Origin: Candidatus Poseidoniales archaeon
Lineage (GTDB): Archaea > Thermoplasmatota > Poseidoniia > Poseidoniales > Poseidoniaceae
Direction: 5' to 3'
NCBI GenBank assembly: GCA_003602535.1
Contig: QQSA01000041.1
Coordinates: forward strand, 1-20,055
Length of the DNA: 20,055 bases
Shown here: one piece after another, positions 14,142-20,055 of the stretch
Numbering within the stretch: the first letter of the stretch is position 1
Layout: every line of letters begins with the position of its first letter
Made by a program: the position numbers and the translations under genes
Notes under the pieces: model-generated
What the model was told of the DNA's origin: nothing
Databases searched by the model: none
The model's input: only the letters and a program-made list of their open reading frames with translations

Positions 14142-16472
14142 ATGGAAAGCGTGACAGACCCAGAGATGTTGAAAGATCGCATATTTTTCAAACTGGGATT
14201 ATTCACGTACGATAATCGGAAATCCGTTGTCGTAATTGGGCTTTTGGCATGTATTGGAATGGCATCATTAGCCGCAATGGGTCCAAATTGGGCTGAGTCT
14301 TGGGGCGAGGGCGATTTAGAATCAGTTGAGGCCGGCAATCTTGCTGAAGACGCATTTTTTGGTGAGGAGGAAGATGTTCAAGGTTTCACATTCTTAGTTC
14401 ATCATGAATCTTTGAATGATTCGTCCCAGGAATGGAGAGATGCTGTTGAAGATGCATTACGTGTTTTCCACGATTTGGACGATGTTGAGATAATCTATTC
14501 TTGGGATATAGCCGGCGAAGAAAGAGAAGAATTCGTTTACGAGGACGAAGATGGATTTTGGGCAAAAAATCGAGTAACTATTAGTCTAGATCGTAAAGAA
14601 GCCAAAGCACTCTATGCAGACAATTACGAATCGATTGAAATCGATTCTGATTTCGAGTCATGGCGAACAGGAGCGGTGGCAATAGATGTAACATTTGACA
14701 CTAGAATTCAGGATGATTTAATCAAAGCAGAATTGGTATCTGGGCCGTTGACTGTTTTGATTTTGTTAATCGTTTTCGGAACTTTAGTAGCGGCCTTGTT
14801 ACCATTTGGAATAGCTATTCTGACTGTTGCTTCGGCAATGGGGTTAACAATTTGGCTATCAAATACTACGGACGTTACTCAGTATGCTCTGAACATTATC
14901 ACACTGATTGGAATCGGGGTATCTGTAGATTATTCACTATTTTTGGTCAATAGGTTCCGCGAAGAATTGAATCGAGGAAGAGACATTAGAACTTCAACAG
15001 CAATGACTGTTGCAACTGCTGGTAAAGCAGTCTTCTTCAGCGGAGTTACTGTTGCCATTGGGTTGATGGGCATGTTATTCTTTGAAAATACAGGCCTTCC
15101 AAGTCTTGGAATAGGCGGAACTTTAGCGGTTTCAGTTGCTATGATTTTCTCGATTATTGTATTGCCTGCAGTATTAGCGATGTTAGGGCAACGCGTATTC
15201 AAAGGAAAAATCCCTTATTCATTTAGTACTGAAAACGATGATGGAACGGGAATGTGGGCCAAGATTGCAAACTTTGTTATGGCCAGACCTTGGGCTGTAT
15301 TGATACCGACTCTGATTATTCTTCTTGGAGCAGGATTACCATTCTTACAAGCAGATTTCTCAATTGCATCAAGAGATGCTTTGCCGCCTGATGATGAGAC
15401 AAGAGTAGGTTTCGAGCACATGGATGAAAAATGGCCAGAATCAGCCGTTAACTCGGCTACGATTGTACTAGACTTCGACGGAGAAGATCCATTGTTGGAA
15501 GAAAATATCAGAACGATGCATAGGTGGATGCAACATCAGATAAACGATTCACGAGTAATCGATGCATTTGGTTATGCAATGCATCCATCAATTGGTCTAA
15601 ATGAAGACGAAGTAGTAGAATTTTGGCTGACTCCTGACGAGAATCTGACTCTTGAGAATATTACAACAAGAGAGTACATGAAAGGAAATTTCATTTCTGA
15701 TAATGTAACCTATGTAGTATTCTCATTGGAAGGCCCGATTACCGGCGAAGATAGTAGGGAATTTGTTGCAGATGTTAGAAGCGAAAAATCAGAGTTAATG
15801 GATGCGCTCATTACTGGGGACGACTCAAGACTAATGGTTGCAGGATTTGCAGCCTACAGTTTGGACATATTGGATGCCATAACGGACAAATTACCAATCG
15901 CAATAGCATTCATCTTCATTTCAACAATGATTCTAATTTACATCCAGGTTAGGAGTGTAATCATTCCAATTAAGGCGATTGTGATGAATATCTTATCAAT
16001 CTCAGCATCGTTTGGAATGCTAGTATTTGTTTTCCAATGGGGTTATGGTTCCGAGTTCCTTAACTTCACACCGCAACCGATAGAAACAACAAATCCAGTA
16101 ATTATGTTCTGTATTGTCTTTGGATTATCCATGGATTATGAAGTACTGATGCTTTCACGTATTCATGAGGAATGGGAAGCAACAGGAGATAATACTCTAG
16201 CAGTAGCAAATGGTCTGCAGAAAACAGGTCGACTGATCACTGGGGCGGCAGCAATCATGGTAGTTGTGTTCCTAGCATTCGGACTTTCTTCAGTAGTAAT
16301 ACTCAAACAAATCGGACTTGGTCTGGCATTGGCAATATTCATCGATGCAACAATTGTAAGAGCATTAGTTGTGCCATCTACCATGAGATTGATGGGTAAA
16401 TGGAACTGGTGGACTCCAAAATGGTTAGGCGGCTCAAAGAACTTCGAAGATGTAAAGGAATCCGAGGAATGA
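14142..16472 (+). CDS. MMPL/RND-superfamily (HAE3-type) membrane exporter
   Basis: This 776-residue protein has the two-fold RND architecture in one chain: a TM helix near 28-46, an exterior acidic domain (to about 185), a five-helix bundle (about 195-360), another single helix (about 385-402), a second exterior domain, and a last helix bundle (from about 575). Each bundle has the proton-relay DY pair: VDYSLFLVNRFREEL with Asp263 and MDYEVLMLSRIHEEW with Asp665. The family moves lipids, isoprenoids or hydrophobic compounds out of the cytoplasm using the ion gradient. Small exterior domains and no OMF partner gene suit a single-membrane archaeon. The substrate cannot be deduced. The end overlaps the opposite-strand small membrane protein gene by 39 bases. 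Gene order suggests shared transcription with the DHH gene. No SD lies before the ATG. Confidence 0.92.
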   Translation: MESVTDPEMLKDRIFFKLGLFTYDNRKSVVVIGLLACIGMASLAAMGPNWAESWGEGDLESVEAGNLAEDAFFGEEEDVQGFTFLVHHESLNDSSQEWRDAVEDALRVFHDLDDVEIIYSWDIAGEEREEFVYEDEDGFWAKNRVTISLDRKEAKALYADNYESIEIDSDFESWRTGAVAIDVTFDTRIQDDLIKAELVSGPLTVLILLIVFGTLVAALLPFGIAILTVASAMGLTIWLSNTTDVTQYALNIITLIGIGVSVDYSLFLVNRFREELNRGRDIRTSTAMTVATAGKAVFFSGVTVAIGLMGMLFFENTGLPSLGIGGTLAVSVAMIFSIIVLPAVLAMLGQRVFKGKIPYSFSTENDDGTGMWAKIANFVMARPWAVLIPTLIILLGAGLPFLQADFSIASRDALPPDDETRVGFEHMDEKWPESAVNSATIVLDFDGEDPLLEENIRTMHRWMQHQINDSRVIDAFGYAMHPSIGLNEDEVVEFWLTPDENLTLENITTREYMKGNFISDNVTYVVFSLEGPITGEDSREFVADVRSEKSELMDALITGDDSRLMVAGFAAYSLDILDAITDKLPIAIAFIFISTMILIYIQVRSVIIPIKAIVMNILSISASFGMLVFVFQWGYGSEFLNFTPQPIETTNPVIMFCIVFGLSMDYEVLMLSRIHEEWEATGDNTLAVANGLQKTGRLITGAAAIMVVVFLAFGLSSVVILKQIGLGLALAIFIDATIVRALVVPSTMRLMGKWNWWTPKWLGGSKNFEDVKESEE

Positions 16473-16865
16473 GTGCAAGATCATCAATGCGATTAACAAA
16501 TCAGCAGCTCTTCCATGTTTAGTTTTGGAAACCCTGTCCTTCCTTGATTTTCTGCCCCAGCGAGCTGTAATCCACAATAGGGTTATGCCTAGAGGCCCGG
16601 TAAATCCATGCAAACTTCCTGGCATCAATCCTAGCCCAGTATACCATCTAGCAATGAAAGCAATCATTACTGATATAATCGCTGCAATGAGAATGCGTTC
16701 GCCGACCTTTTCGTGGCGCTCAATTTCTTGGCGGCGAGTCTCACCTTTCAATTCACGACTTTTGCGCTTCCAACCATATTGCCACCACATCCAAGCCAGT
16801 ATTGCAGCTGCTGTAATGGGATGCAGCAACAGGATAATGGTGTCAAGCGCTTCCATCAATTCCAT
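16434..16865 (-). CDS. Four-helix His-containing membrane protein, DUF4079-like
   Basis: From the ATG at 16865 the protein has 143 residues. The frame is open to an ATG at 16985, but the extra 40 residues (SSPLRGEALRRSPLEPP) are read from the GC-rich hairpin cluster and look noncoding. Four hydrophobic segments (about 9-28, 57-73, 85-102 and 121-141) are joined by strongly basic cytoplasmic loops. His15 (LLHP), His51 (RHEKVG), His86 (LHGFTG), His117 (KHGR) and His131 (LHSFLG) recur near membrane edges. This resembles DUF4079 and cytochrome b561-type bundles, in which histidine pairs coordinate haem. Haem binding is inference. The gene is convergent with the transporter, overlapping its last 39 bases. 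Confidence in family is modest; it could be another four-helix membrane protein. Confidence 0.6.
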   Translation of the reverse strand: MELMEALDTIILLLHPITAAAILAWMWWQYGWKRKSRELKGETRRQEIERHEKVGERILIAAIISVMIAFIARWYTGLGLMPGSLHGFTGPLGITLLWITARWGRKSRKDRVSKTKHGRAADLLIALMILHSFLGFLYIFEVL

Positions 16866-16926
16866 TCGGAGGGGCTTCACATCAAGGATGTTTGGAAAGG
16901 ATTGCTCAGCCGGTGGCTCTAAAGGG

Positions 16927-16958
16927 CTCCGGCGTAGCGCCTCACCCCGGAGGGGTGA
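16927..16958. repeat. GC-rich cluster of nested inverted repeats (REP-like) next to a start codon
   Basis: Three perfect inverted repeats share 32 bases: GGCG-TAG-CGCC (16931-16941), TCACCCC-GGA-GGGGTGA (16942-16958), and the outer CTCCGG (16927-16932) with CCGGAG (16947-16952). The last pair competes with the other two. The stretch is far richer in GC than the surrounding sequence of about 40%. It lies in the gap between the divergent small membrane protein gene and the large PIN-domain gene. The 3' arm GGAGGGGTGA also looks like a Shine-Dalgarno sequence for the ATG at 16961. It may be a repeated extragenic element, an RNA regulatory hairpin, or both. Confidence 0.7.
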
Positions 16959-17002
16959 AGATGCTACAAGAGAACAACCTTTCATGCTGTCTCAATTCAG
17001 GC

Positions 17003-20000
17003 ATGAAGGATAATCTCCCTCCTGCTACACGCCAAAGGATTGTTGCAAAGACTCCAGAATGGCGCATGTTGGAAAAGCCTTGGAAATCCTTGTTGTTAAT
17101 CGCTCTAAATGAAGTTCAGATTCCTAATGATGATGACTCATCACCTTCTCCATCCATGATGCGTAATCGTAGATCTCCTCGTGGTCGTAGAACATCTCGT
17201 GGTGCAACTGGCCCTATGGAATGGTTACCTGAAGCGAATGAAGTATTGATAGACGATGGCTCACCGGTTGCTTACAGGTTATCGATTCTCCTTATTCGCA
17301 AAACTTTGTTTTCAGATAATTGGGAAGACTCTTGGGATGAAATAATCGATGACTTGCGGGCTACAGCCTCCTCAAAGGGAGTGCATCCTGTTTGGTCTAA
17401 GATGGCAGAAGCAACTCCTATTTTAGCACAGTTTGCAGCATTTCCACAATCCGAAATCGTCGAAGAAGCAGACGCATCCTTTGACTTGAAAGTTGCATGG
17501 ATTGATCCATTTAATTCTAAGAGTTTAGCTAATACTCTATCCGAGTTAGAGAGTAATATTACCAATGCCTCTGTGAAGATGGCATTACAAAAAGCAAAAG
17601 CCCAACTCAATGGGAAAAGAGGGTTAAGAGATATCAAAGGACTTGAAAACTTAGAAGGAGATTCTAGCGTTATCAGTGCTCTGCTAAATATTCACTTAGG
17701 AAACGAATCTAGCGACTCGTTAAAGGAATTGAAAAAATCTGACTCCAAACTAGCTGCTGCTCTCTCGGATTTGATTCAATTACGAGAAGGGAATGCGACT
17801 GATTGGGATTCATCCAGATCGCTAGCGGGAGATGATGAACTTTCTAAAGCTAGAAAGAAAACCGCGTGGGAAATAATGCCTGAAGAAGCATCGAGCCTCA
17901 CCAGTGATGAGTTACAGGATGGCCTCAACATAGTTTCGACTCCTCAACAAAGAGAGATAATCACCTGGTGGAAATTAGCGGCGCTAGTGCGCGAGGGGTC
18001 ATCTGAAACCGCTCTTGAATTGCTAACATCCTTGTCAGTAGAATCTGATGCAGATATGGCAATTCTGATGCCCCTTGTCAAAGAATTAGGTGAAGAGGCA
18101 TTTATTTGGCTTGCATCACAAATTGATAATTTGGCTGAAGATTCATTATCTGACATAATTACAGATGAGGAAATTGGTGTAACTCTTCGAGCAGCAGCTG
18201 CTCGAAGGATGCACGATATTGGTGCAATGATTGAAATCGATGCATCTATCGATCTTTTCACACGAGTAATCGACTTGACTCGCCTTGCTGAAGTTCTTCT
18301 TGTCGACGAACAAAGGTGCGCTGACCACCCTTATGCAACGTTGTTGGTGGCACACCTCCTACCTGCTCGAACTAAGGGTTGGGACTTTGAGAATATTAGG
18401 GCAGCAAGAAGAAACGCTCTTTCAACAGTAGAAAACGCTGAAGTTCCTAATGCATTTTCACCGGTTAGCACTGGATTAATTTTGATGCTTGATGGTGCAG
18501 CAAGAGATGAAGATGATTGGGTAGTTGAGACCCTTGACAAAAACGGAATCAAGGCATTCAATAATTGTAAACAAGCACTCAAAGATGGAGGGGACGGATT
18601 AGCCGACACAAAGGTTCTAGATAGTCTCGAAAGGAGTATCTCTGAAGCGGATCTTAGCGATATTGAGGCAAGATTATTCAACGCAGTAATCGACACATTG
18701 CGCTTGAATAGAGCATCATGGTTACTTCAAACTGGTAATTCTGAAGGTGTAGTTGATTTGCTCGAAGGACTACTATCGGGGGAAGTCACAGCAATGCCAA
18801 TGATGCAAGCCGTACGTCATTTGGTTCTAGAGTATGATATCGGTATTTCTAATCTTGTTAGTTGGTATCAAGAGAATGATCCACAATCCCCTTGGCACAC
18901 TTTGGCACGCGCTGCGGTACATGTTGGCAACAATGACGAACTCAATGCTGCAAGAGATTACCGAAAGGCCGGAGACCATGATGAATTTGATTATGAACAT
19001 AGAATTCTTCTTCACCGTAAAGCATTGATTCATCTAGCTCATGCTGAGCAGTGGTCAGAAGCAGTTGGATTATTGGAAAAGGAGCCTGCACTACAATCAG
19101 CCCTTACCCGTAGATTCCAACTCTATCTCAAGGTGTCACATAGTGCATCTGACAAAGGCAGGGCTGATGAAGCTACAAGGATGTTGAAGAATTTCGTAAA
19201 GCGTACTGAGATGGTCAATCAGGAAGACCAACAAGGAAATACTCAGAGGGTAGAGAGAGTTCGCCATTCAGAAGAAGAGTTGGATATGTTACGCAATTAT
19301 CCGAATTCACATCCAAGGCCATTGCCAAGAGAACCATTCTCTGGTAGAGTAAAAGCCGCTTTGAATACTTTACAACGTGAGAGAAGGAGAAATCGTCATA
19401 CCTTCGAGAACAGATACGCGCAAGCAATGATTCATGATCCCACAGGTGAAGAAATCTATGAGATTGCATTAGAAGCATCTTCTGAAAAACCTCTAGAAGG
19501 ATTAATGCTACTTGAAAGAGCACAAAATTCTGGGAAATTTTCGGTTCTTGATATCAAGAGACTTGCAGCTGCTGAGCGAGGCCTATTTGCTACTCATCGT
19601 CATAATTTACCAGTTAAACAACGATCTTATCTACGTAACCTTGCACTCTCTCCGTTGGTAATTGTAGATACAAATATCCTCATCGATGAATTACAATATC
19701 GAATATCTGAAAGATTAGGAATCAGTTCTGAAGCATCTCTTGATATTAGTGGGCAAGGACAATTCCATCGTATTCTAAAGCACAGATCGGACGAAGGAGT
19801 TATTCAATTATGGCTTCCTAAGATTGTCAGAAACGAACTAGAAACAATAGCAAGTGATGTAGAGAGAATCAGAGACCGATTTTCTGAAACAATGGTCCAA
19901 GCTGAAAAACTAGATGAAATTCTAACGACAGATGCTCTGAAAGATATAACATCTGAAATAATCTCTGATTTCTCAAATTGGAAACCAATGGATTTGCATC

Positions 20001-20055
20001 TTGAGGATGAATCGGATGATGAAGAGATTAGGAGCGATTTGACTCAATTCTACCT
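17003..20055 (+). CDS. Very large helical-repeat protein ending in a PIN nuclease domain (3' end outside window)
   Basis: The frame is open to the right edge, for at least 1,017 residues. The ATG at 17003 (MKDNLPPATRQRI) is preferred. An in-frame ATG at 16961 adds 14 residues and has GGAGG seven bases upstream, so it may be the real one. There is no signal peptide or membrane helix. An Arg-rich patch spans residues 54-66 (seven Arg in 13). Residues about 75-870 are almost all amphipathic helices, acidic and repeat-like, similar in character to HEAT/TPR solenoids. A second basic cluster RERRRNRH lies at 792-799. At 885 a PIN domain opens with LVIVDTNILID, with the first metal Asp at 889, followed by an IVRNELETIA helix whose Glu945 fits the second acidic position. 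The remaining acids lie beyond the window. PIN domains are Mg/Mn-dependent RNases. Inferred role: a large RNA-processing or quality-control factor. I do not recognise the overall protein. Confidence 0.8.
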   Translation, partial: MKDNLPPATRQRIVAKTPEWRMLEKPWKSLLLIALNEVQIPNDDDSSPSPSMMRNRRSPRGRRTSRGATGPMEWLPEANEVLIDDGSPVAYRLSILLIRKTLFSDNWEDSWDEIIDDLRATASSKGVHPVWSKMAEATPILAQFAAFPQSEIVEEADASFDLKVAWIDPFNSKSLANTLSELESNITNASVKMALQKAKAQLNGKRGLRDIKGLENLEGDSSVISALLNIHLGNESSDSLKELKKSDSKLAAALSDLIQLREGNATDWDSSRSLAGDDELSKARKKTAWEIMPEEASSLTSDELQDGLNIVSTPQQREIITWWKLAALVREGSSETALELLTSLSVESDADMAILMPLVKELGEEAFIWLASQIDNLAEDSLSDIITDEEIGVTLRAAAARRMHDIGAMIEIDASIDLFTRVIDLTRLAEVLLVDEQRCADHPYATLLVAHLLPARTKGWDFENIRAARRNALSTVENAEVPNAFSPVSTGLILMLDGAARDEDDWVVETLDKNGIKAFNNCKQALKDGGDGLADTKVLDSLERSISEADLSDIEARLFNAVIDTLRLNRASWLLQTGNSEGVVDLLEGLLSGEVTAMPMMQAVRHLVLEYDIGISNLVSWYQENDPQSPWHTLARAAVHVGNNDELNAARDYRKAGDHDEFDYEHRILLHRKALIHLAHAEQWSEAVGLLEKEPALQSALTRRFQLYLKVSHSASDKGRADEATRMLKNFVKRTEMVNQEDQQGNTQRVERVRHSEEELDMLRNYPNSHPRPLPREPFSGRVKAALNTLQRERRRNRHTFENRYAQAMIHDPTGEEIYEIALEASSEKPLEGLMLLERAQNSGKFSVLDIKRLAAAERGLFATHRHNLPVKQRSYLRNLALSPLVIVDTNILIDELQYRISERLGISSEASLDISGQGQFHRILKHRSDEGVIQLWLPKIVRNELETIASDVERIRDRFSETMVQAEKLDEILTTDALKDITSEIISDFSNWKPMDLHLEDESDDEEIRSDLTQFY

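Noticed and set aside
16866..16985. Upstream extension of the four-helix membrane protein
   Set aside because: The extra residues are translated from the GC-rich palindromes and overlap the possible PIN-gene start.
16525..17013. A 162-codon plus-strand frame opposite the four-helix membrane protein
   Set aside because: The minus-strand frame has clear membrane helices and basic loops. This one crosses the hairpin cluster and the PIN gene start.
17272..19523. Minus-strand frames of 68-121 codons within the PIN-domain gene
   Set aside because: They are shadows opposite a continuous frame of over 1,000 codons with a PIN motif.
1..20055. tRNA, rRNA, CRISPR array, insertion sequence or toxin-antitoxin pair
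   Set aside because: No cloverleaf, regularly spaced repeats, transposase or terminal repeats were seen. The PIN domain belongs to a giant protein and has no small antitoxin gene beside it.

Overview
The window is a compact stretch of about 40% GC with no stretch of more than about 300 bases lacking a gene. Its gene content and signals fit an uncultured planktonic archaeon, most likely Poseidoniia (Marine Group II, Thermoplasmatota). The evidence is a giant secreted Trp-rich propeller protein, a DHH phosphoesterase, a PduO adenosyltransferase, an HAE3/MMPL-type exporter, a mix of leaderless and Shine-Dalgarno (SD) starts, and a TATA-like element about 25 bases before a start codon. This assignment is inference. 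The malic enzyme, RlmH and PTGES2-like genes are also common in bacteria or eukaryotes, and no rRNA or informational marker is present.

Region 1 (1-5492, minus) is a single gene for a secreted, beta-propeller-repeat surface protein that runs off the left edge. Region 2 (5493-5669) is a divergent promoter region carrying several small dyads. Region 3 (5670-7979, plus) encodes a full-length hybrid malic enzyme with a C-terminal phosphotransacetylase-like domain. Region 4 (7960-9842, minus) is a tight three-gene cluster: a small hypothetical protein, a PTGES2-like CPFC thioredoxin/GST-fold protein, and a membrane-anchored FGE/SUMF1-like protein. Its last gene overlaps the end of the malic enzyme gene by 20 bases.

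Region 5 (9900-12619, plus) holds an RlmH-like rRNA methyltransferase, two small membrane proteins, a DUF2203 protein and a PduO-type cob(I)alamin adenosyltransferase. Region 6 is a NUDT2-like Ap4A hydrolase (minus) facing away from a DHH phosphoesterase and an MMPL transporter (plus). Region 7 contains a four-helix, His-containing membrane protein (minus), convergent with the transporter. It lies next to a GC-rich hairpin cluster and a very large, open-ended protein (plus, 17003 to beyond the right edge) made of helical repeats followed by the start of a PIN nuclease domain.

Together the genes cover central carbon metabolism (malate to pyruvate), ribosome modification, cofactor and dinucleotide turnover, export and surface display. 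No mobile element, CRISPR array, rRNA or tRNA was seen. The least explained items are the PIN-domain giant with its SD-occluding hairpin, the FGE-like/PTGES2-like cluster, and the giant propeller protein.
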